Virus record (IMG/VR): IMGVR_UViG_3300047470_000212
Coordinates: 43,081 to 107,080 of that record
Source of the DNA: a virus
DNA: 64,000 bases
Strand: one strand, 5' to 3'
Shown: positions 1 through 7,919 of the stretch, in pieces
How the letters are laid out: each line of letters starts with the position of its first letter
Numbering within the stretch: position 1 is the stretch's first letter
The notes under the pieces: model-generated
Database searches by the model: none
The model's input: the letters and a program-made list of their open reading frames with translations, nothing else
Told to the model about the DNA's origin: nothing
Made by a program: the position numbers and the translations under genes

Positions 1-170
1 GGGATCATCTTCTCCACGTCCGAGCACGGGATGATGTCCCAGAGCAGGCGCTTGGTGAGCATCTGCGGAGTGAAGAGGTCGACCTGCGGCTCTTCTTCCT
101 CGAAGTCCTCGTAGTCCTCGTAGTCCTCGTAGTCCCCGAAGTCCCTGTTCTTACGGTTGAAGAATCCCAT
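1..170 (-). CDS. Acidic DYE-repeat protein, N-terminal part (cut by window edge)
   Basis: The ATG overlaps the DNA polymerase stop codon (TAATG), so translation is probably coupled to it. The visible N-terminus begins MGFFNRKNRDFG. It continues into a repeated Asp-Tyr-Glu run and a poly-Glu stretch, then a Val-Asp-Leu-Phe-Thr-Pro segment. The rest lies outside the window. No family is recognised. Its position directly after the polymerase suggests a replication-associated role, which is inference from context only. Confidence 0.6.
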   Translation of the reverse strand, partial: MGFFNRKNRDFGDYEDYEDYEDFEEEEPQVDLFTPQMLTKRLLWDIIPCSDVEKMI

Positions 171-2149
171 TACTTAGCCTCACTCCAGCGGTCAACGATT
201 TTCACGTCCGACGACAGCGGCACCTTGAGCAGTTTCTGGATGTCCTCGCCGAGCATGGCTTCCCGAACAAGGTCGGCGGCCTCTTCGGCGCGGTCCTCCG
301 GAGCGAGGACGACGAGTTCGTCGTGCACCGAAAGGATCAGGCGGATTTCGTTCGGCAGGGAGTTGTTCAGCCGGATCATCGCCAACTTGATCAGGTCGGC
401 TGCGCTTCCCTGGATCAGGCTGTTGACTGCCTGGCGCTCGGCGCCCATTCGCAGGCCGTTGTTCTGCGAGAGCATGAGCGGCAGGCGACGCTTGCGGCCG
501 AGCAGCGTGCGGATGTACGGAGGTCGCCGCGACCGGCAGACCTGGATGACCCTTTCCTTGAAGGCGTAGATCTCCGGGAACAACTTCTGGTGCATCTCCA
601 TGAAGCGCTTGGCTTCCTTGACGGAGATCTTCGCCATGCTGGCGACCTTGTCCGGGCCAGCGCCGTAGACCACGGCAAAGTTGATGCCCTTTGCGACCTG
701 CCGGAAGTCGATACACGTACGGTCGCCGCTCTTTACCCGCGCCATGAATTCCTGCGGGTCCACGCCCATAAGCGCGGCAGCGGTGGCCGAGTGAGGGTCG
801 ACGCCGTTGTGGAATCCCTTGTAGAGATCGCCTCGACCGATGAAGTGCGCGAGCACCACGAGTTCGATCTGCCCGTAGTCCGCGACGACCAGTTTGTATC
901 CGGCCGGTGCGACGAACAGGCCACGGATTCGCTTACCGAGGTCCGTGTCCGGGCGCGGGATGTTCTGGAGGTTGGGTTCCCGGCAGGAGAATCGTCCGGT
1001 CACCGTTCCGTACTGGACGAAGTCGGCGTGGATCCTGCCGTCGAAGATGCGGCACGGCTTCTTCGGGTCGTCCTCGATACCGAGGTAGGACAGCGGGTAG
1101 TCGAGCAGCTTGCTGACTTCCGCGTACTCCAGCAGTTTCTTGACGACCGCGTTGTTCTCGTGCTTCTCCAGGCTGTCGGCGTCGGTGGAGTAGTCCTTCC
1201 ACTCCAGCTCCTGCCCTGCCTCGCGCTTCTTCTTTCCGCCGTCGGTCGGCTTGGTGGGGCGCAGGCCCTGGCCGCCGTCCTTCTTGGGGGCGTACAGGAC
1301 TGCGGCCTTCTGGGCCGGGGCGTTGAGGTTGAACTGCTGTCCGGCAGCGCGGTAGATGTCGGCCTCGATCTCGACCAGGCGGGCGCTCATGTCGCGCACC
1401 AGCTCCTGCATGGCCATCTGGTCGACAGGTGCTCCGGTGATGCCCATGTCGAGCAGCACGCCGAGGACGTCCTCTTCCAGGCGCCGGACGTTGATCAGGC
1501 CCTGGTCGTGGATGCGCTTCTGGAACTTTTTCCAGAGGAGCCAGGTGTACTTGGCGTCCATGTACGCGTAGTGCGCGACCTTGCCGAAGGGGTGGGCCTC
1601 GACGCACTTGCCGACGTTCTCGGTGTCGTAGTCGACCTTGTAGTACTTCTTGACGAGTTCCTTGAGGCCCTTCTGCTTGAGGTTTTCGTCGAGGAGCCAC
1701 TGGAGGACGATCGTGTCGCTGTACTGCGGGGGTGCGATCTCGCCCCAGTACTTCGCCGTGGAGATGAGGTCGAAGGTCGCGTTGTGCGCGATCTTGATCT
1801 TGTCCTCGGCGAAGAACAGCGGCTTGAGGATGGAGAACACCTCGCTCGGGAGCATCTGCTCCGGCGGGGCGTCGTAGACAGCCGGGATGGCGTCGAACTT
1901 CCCGGTGATCTTGTTCTTCTTCTTCGTGGCCTTGCTCAGCAGGACGTCGCCGTTGGGGTGGCCGAACGGGATGGCCACAGCCATGCCGTCGGTGGCAAGG
2001 CTCATCCAGTTGGCGACGTTCTGCGTCGGGACGTTCCGGTTGGGGCCGAAGGTCTCGATGTCGAAGGAGAAGGCCGGGCGCTCCATGAAGCGCTCGACCA
2101 CGGTATGAAGTCGGTCGGGGGTGAGGATGACGCTGTTCCTGATGGTCAC
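170..2149 (-). CDS. polA: DNA polymerase I (family A) with 3'-5' exonuclease domain
   Basis: This is the replicative phage DNA polymerase, 659 residues. The exonuclease motifs are visible: FSFDIETFG (Exo I), AHNATFDL (Exo II) and YAYMDAKYTW (Exo III). Polymerase motif A is VADYGQIEL, motif B is the RQVAKGINFAVVYG helix, and motif C is VHDELV. Motif A has Gly where Ser is usual (DYSQIEL). There is no 5'-3' exonuclease domain, as in most phage enzymes. The GTG start at 2149 is chosen because AGGAGG lies 8 bases upstream; the longer frame has no homology. A CTTCATAC motif lies near the N-terminus. The gene is downstream of an ssDNA-binding protein gene. Confidence 0.95.
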   Translation of the reverse strand: MTIRNSVILTPDRLHTVVERFMERPAFSFDIETFGPNRNVPTQNVANWMSLATDGMAVAIPFGHPNGDVLLSKATKKKNKITGKFDAIPAVYDAPPEQMLPSEVFSILKPLFFAEDKIKIAHNATFDLISTAKYWGEIAPPQYSDTIVLQWLLDENLKQKGLKELVKKYYKVDYDTENVGKCVEAHPFGKVAHYAYMDAKYTWLLWKKFQKRIHDQGLINVRRLEEDVLGVLLDMGITGAPVDQMAMQELVRDMSARLVEIEADIYRAAGQQFNLNAPAQKAAVLYAPKKDGGQGLRPTKPTDGGKKKREAGQELEWKDYSTDADSLEKHENNAVVKKLLEYAEVSKLLDYPLSYLGIEDDPKKPCRIFDGRIHADFVQYGTVTGRFSCREPNLQNIPRPDTDLGKRIRGLFVAPAGYKLVVADYGQIELVVLAHFIGRGDLYKGFHNGVDPHSATAAALMGVDPQEFMARVKSGDRTCIDFRQVAKGINFAVVYGAGPDKVASMAKISVKEAKRFMEMHQKLFPEIYAFKERVIQVCRSRRPPYIRTLLGRKRRLPLMLSQNNGLRMGAERQAVNSLIQGSAADLIKLAMIRLNNSLPNEIRLILSVHDELVVLAPEDRAEEAADLVREAMLGEDIQKLLKVPLSSDVKIVDRWSEAK

Positions 2150-2232
2150 GTGCGGTACCTCCTGGTGGTGTGGTGGGAAGCTGAGGGGGAGGCCCCGGCA
2201 GCTAGGTGCCAGAACCTCCCCCGGGAGGCTGA

Positions 2233-3042
2233 TCAGTCGTTCAGGATCTCGCGGGCGATCTGCTTGAGTTCGTTCCGCGTGTTGACGTGCAGGACGTCCT
2301 CGTCGTAGGCCTTGGAGTCGAACTCCTCCAGGTCCTCCTCGGTCAGCGGGTCGATGTCCCAGTCGTCGAGGAGGTCCCGCTCCTTGACCGGGGTGATGTA
2401 GTACGTGGTCTTGTTGTTCTTGCTCTGCTTGGAGACGCTGAAGTACAGGTCGTCCCGGTTGATCGGGGCGGTCTTCTTGTCCTTGGAGTAGTTCTTGAGG
2501 ATGTCGGCGACCATCGGACCGAACTGCCACACCTTGATGACCGGGTCCTCGGGGTCGGTGAAGTCGACGACGTTGAACGCAATCTGCTGGGACGGCTTGT
2601 CACCCGCGTCATCGCACAGCGGGCAGCGGCTCTCCAGGCACGTCCAGGACCGCTTGCCCTTGCGCTCGATCCAGTGCTGGAGGAAGACCAGGAACGGCTC
2701 CTCGTCCAGGATCTTCACCACCACGGCCTCGTTGGTGACCTTGAAGTTCTCCGGGAAGCCGGACGTGGCGGACTTGGTCTTCTCGTAGGAACCCCAGCCC
2801 TTGCCACCGACCTTCGGCGCAGGCTCGTTGTCCTCCTCGTCGTCCTCCTCGGAGGCGCGGCGCGAGCGGCGGGAGGCGGGGGCCTCCTCGGTATGAAGCG
2901 ACTCGCGGCGCGAGCGGCGAGAGCCCCGGGCCGGGCGCTCGGTCTCCTCCTCGGCGTAGCCGTGCTCCTCCTGCTCGTCGTCGGCGGGGGTGTAGGCCTC
3001 GGTCGCGGCAGCGGTACGGCGGCGGGTCAGAGTGCGGGGCAT
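2233..3042 (-). CDS. ssDNA-binding protein (gp32-like role)
   Basis: The protein has 269 residues. The first ~85 are low complexity, with Glu-rich stretches and RRSRR-type basic patches. A folded core follows with a Cys cluster (CLESRCPLCDD) that looks like a zinc site, and the C-terminus is acidic. This layout, directly upstream of the polymerase, fits the ssDNA-binding proteins of large actinophages. The basic/acidic N-terminal extension is unusual. The CTTCATAC motif falls inside the disordered segment (ESLHTEE). Function is inferred from the core and the neighbours, not from a definitive motif. Confidence 0.65.
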   Translation of the reverse strand: MPRTLTRRRTAAATEAYTPADDEQEEHGYAEEETERPARGSRRSRRESLHTEEAPASRRSRRASEEDDEEDNEPAPKVGGKGWGSYEKTKSATSGFPENFKVTNEAVVVKILDEEPFLVFLQHWIERKGKRSWTCLESRCPLCDDAGDKPSQQIAFNVVDFTDPEDPVIKVWQFGPMVADILKNYSKDKKTAPINRDDLYFSVSKQSKNNKTTYYITPVKERDLLDDWDIDPLTEEDLEEFDSKAYDEDVLHVNTRNELKQIAREILND

Positions 3043-3281
3043 CAGTTGTTCTCCTGCTGGTAGAGATGGATGTACGACTTGTCCTCGGCTGTGTTCAGCC
3101 GGGCCTCTTCGATGTCAGCGGCCAGCGCGTCGTGGATGTAGTCGACGGCGATCTTGTCGAGGTCCATGGGGGTGCGTGCCTTGGGGAAGTTGTCGGAGTC
3201 GATCTCCACGGAGGCGGAGAACTCGACCCACTCGAAGTTGCCCATGGACACGTGGTGGCTGGCGCTGCGGGTGATCTTCAC
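3042..3281 (-). CDS. Conserved small protein, unknown function
   Basis: This 79-residue protein (KITRSASHHVSMGNFEWVEF...) has a beta-rich N-terminus followed by an amphipathic helical tail with many Asp, Glu and Ala. The GTG start overlaps the TGA of the upstream MerR-like gene (GTGA), so the two are coupled. The ssDNA-binding gene follows immediately. No family is recognised, but the operon suggests a replication accessory role. Confidence 0.7.
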   Translation of the reverse strand: MKITRSASHHVSMGNFEWVEFSASVEIDSDNFPKARTPMDLDKIAVDYIHDALAADIEEARLNTAEDKSYIHLYQQENN

Positions 3282-3742
3282 TGCTCGGCCAGCCTCTTGA
3301 AGAGGTCGATGACGCGGGCGGTGAACTGGGTGCCCTTGATGGGCTTCTGGTGCGAGACCAGAACGCCCTCCTCGTGCGCGATGCGGACGATGCCCTCGAC
3401 CTGCTCGCGGGTGTAGAGGCGGCGACGGCCGCGCGGGTCGTCGTCCTTGCCCGGGGACTGGAAGGTGGACTTGGGAATGACTCCCTCCCTCTCCCACTTG
3501 CGGATGGTCACCGGCTGACGGCTCAGTGCCTTGGCGAGTTGACCGAGGGTGAAGAACTCAGTCTCCACACCGCCCACCGTGTACTTCCGGGGCTTGTGGT
3601 CCCAGTCGGCCGCCGACGTGGCGGCCTTGGTATGAAGCCCGTTGCGGTTGTGGTGGCGGACGATCGGCTTGGTGGACCCGGGGTAGAAGGCTTCCCCGAT
3701 CTCCGCGAAGTCCTGCTCGATGCTGGCGAGTGCAGTGCTCAT
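3278..3742 (-). CDS. MerR-like helix-turn-helix DNA-binding protein
   Basis: The protein has 154 residues. Residues ~63-115 form a MerR-type winged helix: FFTLGQLAKALSRQPVTIRKWEREGVIPK, then the wing and the RRRLYTREQVEGI helix. No effector domain is present, so it resembles excisionase-like or phage regulatory MerR proteins. It opens the gene group leading to ssDNA-binding protein and polymerase and could autoregulate it. A CTTCATAC motif lies in the N-terminal part (NGLHTK). Confidence 0.8.
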   Translation of the reverse strand: MSTALASIEQDFAEIGEAFYPGSTKPIVRHHNRNGLHTKAATSAADWDHKPRKYTVGGVETEFFTLGQLAKALSRQPVTIRKWEREGVIPKSTFQSPGKDDDPRGRRRLYTREQVEGIVRIAHEEGVLVSHQKPIKGTQFTARVIDLFKRLAEQ

Positions 3743-3757
3743 GTGGTGGTGCTCCGA

Positions 3758-4234
3758 TCAGCCGGTGAGCGGCTTGAAGGCGTACGAGATCTTCTCGGTG
3801 AACAGGGCGTCCAGTTCCTCGTCGGAGATGACGCCCTCCTGGTTGAGGACGTACAACTCGTCCTGGTCCAGGACGGTCGTGGTGACCTCCTTGAAGACGC
3901 GGTCGCGGATGCCCTTGGCGTTGACCAGGGTGTCGACGGCGTCCTCGTCCAGGCCGATCGAGGTGCGCTTCTCGCGCTTGATCTCGGTGAAGGTCTGGCC
4001 GTTGACCTCCATGGGGGCCGGGAGTTTCCAGAACTTCGAGCCCTTCTCGTCGACCTCGCCGTTCTCGTCCACGTAGGCGCTGATCTCGTCGCGCAGGTGG
4101 TTCTTGCGGGTCACGACCTGGGTTTCCTGGAACTTCAGGACCAGGAACTGGCGGACCTTCTCGACCGGGTTCTCGGGGTTGAGGCTGATGGGCTTCTCAA
4201 CGCGGCGGGTGGTGCGCCGGGGCACGGTAGCCAT
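3758..4234 (-). CDS. Conserved replication-region protein, unknown function
   Basis: A 158-residue charged protein with a basic N-terminus (PRRTTRRVEK) and a mixed alpha/beta body. It has its own promoter at 4282-4310 (TCGACA, 17 bases, TAGAGT). No domain is recognised. It lies between a DUF4258-like gene and the MerR-like gene, so it is probably an early gene. Confidence 0.7.
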   Translation of the reverse strand: MATVPRRTTRRVEKPISLNPENPVEKVRQFLVLKFQETQVVTRKNHLRDEISAYVDENGEVDEKGSKFWKLPAPMEVNGQTFTEIKREKRTSIGLDEDAVDTLVNAKGIRDRVFKEVTTTVLDQDELYVLNQEGVISDEELDALFTEKISYAFKPLTG

Positions 4235-4281
4235 AGAGCGGGGCTCTCTTTCTTCCGGGGTAGTTGGTGGATCGAGTAGTG

Positions 4282-4310
4282 ACTCTACACTACGGATTCG
4301 ATGTTGTCGA
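4282..4310 (-). promoter_or_regulatory. Sigma70-type promoter for the gene starting at 4234
   Basis: On the minus strand the -35 is TCGACA and the -10 is TAGAGT with a 17-base spacer, in an AT-richer intergenic stretch. Several other leftward promoters in the window share the TAGNNT -10. Confidence 0.6.
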
Positions 4311-4317
4311 TTCCTAA

Positions 4318-4671
4318 TTACGGCTTCTTCGGATCCATTCGAACCGTGCGCCGGGCCGCGTAGGCGCGGGCGTCGTCGTCCAACTGATCCATGCGGACTT
4401 CAGTCTCGGCCACGTCCTGGTAGACGGTGACCACGCGGTGGTCGGCCGGGTCGACGATGGCGACGATGTCCCCTCGTACGTGGCGCCACTGTCCGGGGAC
4501 GCGGGCCGAGGGGTAGGTATGAAGCGGCTTGTCGGCCGCGAGGAGAACATCCTCGCTGGTCCAGCCCTTGGCGGCGGCCTGCTTCTGCGCGTGGTAGGTC
4601 AGCCGGTACTCCGGCGACTCGGTGGCGGGAGCGGTCCAGGTGATGCCCAGAGCTTCGGCGATGGTGGCCAT
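4318..4671 (-). CDS. DUF4258-like small protein
   Basis: The protein has 117 residues. The core (YRLTYHAQKQAAAKGWTSEDV ... DIVAIVDPADHRVVTVY) matches the pattern of DUF4258/BrnT-like folds: a His-Ala helix, a [G/A]-W-[T/S]-x-E-D-V turn and a terminal beta hairpin. Members are often toxin-like or RNase-like, but no catalytic site is evident. The ATG at 4671 is preceded by GAGGAGACCGAG. It carries the CTTCATAC motif (KPLHTYP). Confidence 0.6.
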   Translation of the reverse strand: MATIAEALGITWTAPATESPEYRLTYHAQKQAAAKGWTSEDVLLAADKPLHTYPSARVPGQWRHVRGDIVAIVDPADHRVVTVYQDVAETEVRMDQLDDDARAYAARRTVRMDPKKP

Positions 4672-4717
4672 CTCGGTCTCCTCTGTTCGAGCCTCTGTTC
4701 GAGGCCTTGTGAGGACG

Positions 4718-4747
4718 ACTCTAAGATCACGCACCACCTCATGTCAA
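4718..4747 (-). promoter_or_regulatory. Sigma70-type promoter for the DUF4258-like gene
   Basis: Minus-strand -35 TTGACA and -10 TAGAGT with an 18-base spacer, about 45 bases upstream of the ATG at 4671. Confidence 0.7.
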
Positions 4748-4774
4748 CGACTTTCAGCCAATCGTTTGACAAGT

Positions 4775-4909
4775 TCACCAGCGGTCGGCGACAGCACCGC
4801 GCAGAGCCAGGCGGACGGGGGTCAGATCCCAGTCCTCCCGCTCCTCCGGGGGATAGATGACGTCCTCCAGCCCCTCACGGAGCAGGACATCGAGTGGTTC
4901 TTCTCGCAT
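4775..4909 (-). CDS. Small acidic hypothetical protein
   Basis: A 44-residue reading frame starting MREEPLDVLLREGLEDVIYP and rich in Glu, Leu and Arg. It sits between the helicase gene end and the DUF4258 promoter. The start region lies between the two arms of a 12-base inverted repeat (4890-4901 / 4940-4951). No family is recognised; coding is plausible but unproven. Confidence 0.4.
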   Translation of the reverse strand: MREEPLDVLLREGLEDVIYPPEEREDWDLTPVRLALRGAVADRW

Positions 4910-4951
4910 AGCTTGATACTGACATGCGATTACGTCTTTAGAACCACTCGA
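4890..4951. repeat. 12-bp inverted repeat flanking a start codon
   Basis: The arm TCGAGTGGTTCT (4890-4901) is perfectly complementary to AGAACCACTCGA (4940-4951). The spacer of 38 bases contains the ATG of the 44-residue frame. It could be a bipartite operator or an RNA hairpin over the start. Confidence 0.6.
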
Positions 4952-4974
4952 CGTCCTGCGTGAGATCCTGAAAG

Positions 4975-6618
4975 TTATGCCGCTTCCAGGCACTGCGTGA
5001 GGCTCACCAGGTCGTTCTCGATGCGGCCCTTGTCGTCCGCACCACGGCCGTCAGTGATGGCCGCTCCCACCCTGCGCTTGTGCGCGAGCATGGCGTACTT
5101 ACGGGGCTCGGTCGTGGCCTGGGTGATCGCGTTCAGCACGTAGATGTTCTTGAACAGGCTGGACGCCCGGTCGTGCCTCTTGTTGATCTGGTCCTGTTTA
5201 CCGCTGCTCCAGGCCAGGTCGTAGTTGATCAGGTAGTTCGCCATCCACAGGTCCGTGCCGAACGCTCCGGCGTGGCTGGACAGGAACACCCGGCAGCCCT
5301 CCTCCGTCTCGAACCGGGAGGCCGCGTACGCCTTGGCCCCGGCACTCATCCGACCCGTGTAGGTGACGGCCACACCCTCCGGCAGCCGGTCGGCCATCAG
5401 GTCGAGCATGTCGGGGTTGACCGAGAAGACGATGGCCTTGTTGCCAGGCACCGCGAGGATGTCCTCGATCGACTGCACCACGGCATCCAACTTCGGGGTC
5501 GCAGTGACGTCGTCCAGGAGCCCGGACTGCCACACCTCGTAGCAGTACTTCGAGCCCGGCCAGGTCTGCTTCTCCGCCCCGCCCTGCCGCGCCTGCTCGC
5601 TCTCCTCATACCGCTGCCCGGACGCGATGATCAGGTCCGGGTGGTTCAGCAGCATGTCGAGCGCCTGCATGCGAGACATGATCTTGCCCTGCTGGCTGTT
5701 CTCGTTCGGTGTCTCACCGCCGTGGTAGTGGGCGAACAGGTCGAAGTCCGAGGTGTTCGGGCCGAGGGCGTGCAGCTCAGCCAGCAGGTCGGCGGAGATG
5801 TGCTTGTACGCCTTGCGGGTCTTGGCGTCCAGGTTCACCGGGATGGTGCTCTCCTGGACCTTGGGCAGGTACGGCTTGACGTCCTCGTCCATGCGGGTCT
5901 TGCGCACCATGGCGTCGGCCAGTTTGGCGTGCAGGACAGGCAGGTTCTTGTAGTGCTGGACCCCGCCGAACTTGTTCCGCACGATGTAGGTCTTGTCGTA
6001 CAGGTCGAAGCGTCCCAGCACCTCGTCGTCGACCCACTGCATGATGCTGAACAACTCCTCCGGCCGCCCGTTCTCCACCGGGGTGCCGGTCAGTGCGTAG
6101 CGGTACGGCGCCGTCAGTCGCTTGATCTTCCGGGTGCGCTGCGCCTTGAAAGTCTTGATGGCGGTCGCCTCGTCCAGGACGATGCACTCCGGCTTGATCC
6201 TCCTGACGAAGTTCCAGTCGTTGACGACGTTCTCGTAGCCCATGATCACGTAGTCCGGCCGGTACGTCTTCACCTTGACGTACTGACCGGCCCGCTTCTT
6301 GGTGTCGCCGTCGATGAGGATGCAGTACTCCTCCGTCGGCACGGTGATCTCCTGGGTCTGCCCGTCCTCGCGCACCTTGATGACCCGCGTGGGAACGTCG
6401 GTGAGTTTGGCGATCTGTTTGGCCCACTGGTACTTGAGCGAGGCCGGGACCACGATGACGGCGGTCTCGACCTCGCTCTTCTCGATCAACTCCTCAATGG
6501 CGGCCAGGGCGATCGGTGTCTTGCCCAGGCCCATCTCGTAGGCGATGAGGAGGGAACCGCGCTCGACGGCGCGGTCCACTGCGGACTCCTGGTACGTGTG
6601 CAGGTCGATGGTCAGCAC
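4975..6618 (-). CDS. SNF2-like superfamily 2 DNA helicase/translocase
   Basis: The protein has 547 residues. Visible SF2 motifs are: EMGLGKTPIAL (I, Walker A), VVPASLKYQW (Ia), LDEATAIK (II, DEAx box), ALTGTPVENG (III), and C-terminal TYTGRMSA, HAGAFGTDLWMAN (V) and QDQINKRHDRAS (VI). This is the phage SNF2/DEAD-type helicase often found next to primase and DnaB genes. The GTG start at 6618 overlaps the end of the HNH gene, and the longer frame is unsupported. It has no CTTCATAC motif; its own LHT tripeptide uses CTG CAC ACG. Confidence 0.9.
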   Translation of the reverse strand: MLTIDLHTYQESAVDRAVERGSLLIAYEMGLGKTPIALAAIEELIEKSEVETAVIVVPASLKYQWAKQIAKLTDVPTRVIKVREDGQTQEITVPTEEYCILIDGDTKKRAGQYVKVKTYRPDYVIMGYENVVNDWNFVRRIKPECIVLDEATAIKTFKAQRTRKIKRLTAPYRYALTGTPVENGRPEELFSIMQWVDDEVLGRFDLYDKTYIVRNKFGGVQHYKNLPVLHAKLADAMVRKTRMDEDVKPYLPKVQESTIPVNLDAKTRKAYKHISADLLAELHALGPNTSDFDLFAHYHGGETPNENSQQGKIMSRMQALDMLLNHPDLIIASGQRYEESEQARQGGAEKQTWPGSKYCYEVWQSGLLDDVTATPKLDAVVQSIEDILAVPGNKAIVFSVNPDMLDLMADRLPEGVAVTYTGRMSAGAKAYAASRFETEEGCRVFLSSHAGAFGTDLWMANYLINYDLAWSSGKQDQINKRHDRASSLFKNIYVLNAITQATTEPRKYAMLAHKRRVGAAITDGRGADDKGRIENDLVSLTQCLEAA

Positions 6619-6905
6619 TGGGAGTACTGCCGATCGAACTGCCTGCTGGTGCGCGGGCGCCGGGCGAAGGGGACGCCGGGGGTGTAGTGCCCCTCCTGGA
6701 TGTGGTCCGGGTTGGCGCACATCCGTCGCGTGCACGCGCGGTGCTTCTGGCTGCCGCCTCCGGTGATGAAGGACAGCAGGCTCTGGCCCTTGTAGGTGGG
6801 CCGGGTCGCGGTGGACTGGAAGATCAGGCAGTCGGTGTCCGGGTCCGGCTGGACGCGGTCCCAGAAGGCCTGTCCCAGGTGTTCGTAGCCATCAGGCGGA
6901 AGCAT
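6612..6905 (-). CDS. HNH endonuclease-like protein
   Basis: A 97-residue protein whose centre reads HRACTRRMCANPDHIQEG. This is the phage HNH pattern with paired cysteines and the CxNPDHI core in place of a canonical HNH. The upstream His and central Asn-Pro-Asp-His support a beta-beta-alpha metal site. It is short for a homing endonuclease, so it may be a nicking or small DNA-processing enzyme. It overlaps the helicase start and the 19-codon micro-ORF. Confidence 0.65.
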   Translation of the reverse strand: MLPPDGYEHLGQAFWDRVQPDPDTDCLIFQSTATRPTYKGQSLLSFITGGGSQKHRACTRRMCANPDHIQEGHYTPGVPFARRPRTSRQFDRQYSQC

Positions 6906-6951
6906 TGGCGGCCTCCGCCCAGGTATGAAGCCGGTTGTTCATGGGGTGCAT
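6892..6951 (-). CDS. 19-residue micro-ORF carrying the CTTCATAC motif
   Basis: The frame encodes MHPMNNRLHTWAEAANASA. Its ATG overlaps the primase stop (TGATG), and its end overlaps the ATG of the HNH gene, so it exactly bridges two genes. Nearly all of it is the LHT motif and flanks. It resembles the 15- and 28-codon micro-ORFs at 11687 and 26661. It may be a real micropeptide, a translational coupler, or a carrier for the nucleotide motif. Confidence 0.45.
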   Translation of the reverse strand: MHPMNNRLHTWAEAANASA

Positions 6952-7919
6952 CAGAACCTCGCTATGACGGATGAGTAGGCGTTGCGGACGGCGTTCTTGA
7001 GGGCGTCGGCCCCCATGTCGCCGGGGTCCTTGCAGGGGGTGCCGGAGTAGTCCAGGAACTTCAGGGACAGGCCTCGGCCGGTCCACTCCTCGCGCAGCCG
7101 CTTGCACGTCTCGGCTCCTGCGGTGTCGTTGTCGAGCGCGATGATCACGGAGTCGAAGTGGTCCCGGATCAGGGACATCTGGGCGTCGGAGACTCCGGCG
7201 CCGAAGGAGGCGAGACCGGCCTTGAAACCGCAGGCCCGGAGCCGGACGACGTCCAGAGGAGACTCAACCAGGATGGCCGTGTCGTCCTCGTAGGTATGAA
7301 GTCCGAAGAGGGTCTTCGACTTGGCCATGCCCGGCGGCCGGTTGCGGAAATAGCGCTCGTTCTTCTCCTGCCAGCCCCACAGCATTCCCGTGTCGGGGTC
7401 GCGGACCGGGATGATCCACATCTCCCGCTCGGTGTCCCACAGCACGCCGCAGGCTTCCGCGTCCTCCGGCATGAAGAACCGCTCGGCGCAGGGGGTCAGC
7501 GGCGGGGTGACGTACAGGGCCAGGCTGGCCTCGTTGATCTGCTTGGTCGTGTCGACCGTCTTGGGGTCAGCCTTCTTCGCCAGGAACTTCTTGACCCGCT
7601 CGATCCCGCCCCGCTGCCGGACCCAGGCGACCGCGTCCCCGTACGGGAGGTCGAGCATGTCCTTTACGAGGACCACGAAAGGGCCCTGGTAGCGGCAGGA
7701 GAAGCAGTTGAAATACCCAGCGTCGTAGTTTATGGAAAAGGATGGGTGCTTGTCTTTCTTTCCGGTCCGCGCCTCATGCATCGGGCACGGCATGTGAATC
7801 TCGTCGCCGCTGACCTTGTAATCCAGGCCAATCTCATCCAGGCAGGCGGTGACGTTGCCGGGAACCGGAGTTCCTACTGCGTCCCAGCCGCGCGCCTTAG
7901 AACGAACCCTGGTAGCCAT
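6951..7919 (-). CDS. dnaG: DNA primase (zinc-binding and Toprim domains)
   Basis: The protein has 322 residues. The N-terminal zinc ribbon is CPMH...CFSC (residues ~45-80). The Toprim domain is at ~210-290, with LVESPLDVVRL and ALDNDTAGAETCKRL supplying the Glu and Asp-x-Asp metal ligands. It synthesises RNA primers for the adjacent DnaB-like helicase. Length is typical of short phage DnaG-like primases lacking a C-terminal helicase-binding domain. A CTTCATAC motif lies at FGLHTYED. Confidence 0.88.
   Translation of the reverse strand: MATRVRSKARGWDAVGTPVPGNVTACLDEIGLDYKVSGDEIHMPCPMHEARTGKKDKHPSFSINYDAGYFNCFSCRYQGPFVVLVKDMLDLPYGDAVAWVRQRGGIERVKKFLAKKADPKTVDTTKQINEASLALYVTPPLTPCAERFFMPEDAEACGVLWDTEREMWIIPVRDPDTGMLWGWQEKNERYFRNRPPGMAKSKTLFGLHTYEDDTAILVESPLDVVRLRACGFKAGLASFGAGVSDAQMSLIRDHFDSVIIALDNDTAGAETCKRLREEWTGRGLSLKFLDYSGTPCKDPGDMGADALKNAVRNAYSSVIARF

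Noticed and set aside
323-2308. Long rightward frame opposite the DNA polymerase, and many similar long frames opposite other genes
   Set aside because: These are high-GC antisense shadows. Their composition is Arg/Val/Leu/Asp-biased, they have no domain motifs and no ribosome sites, and the other strand encodes clear families.
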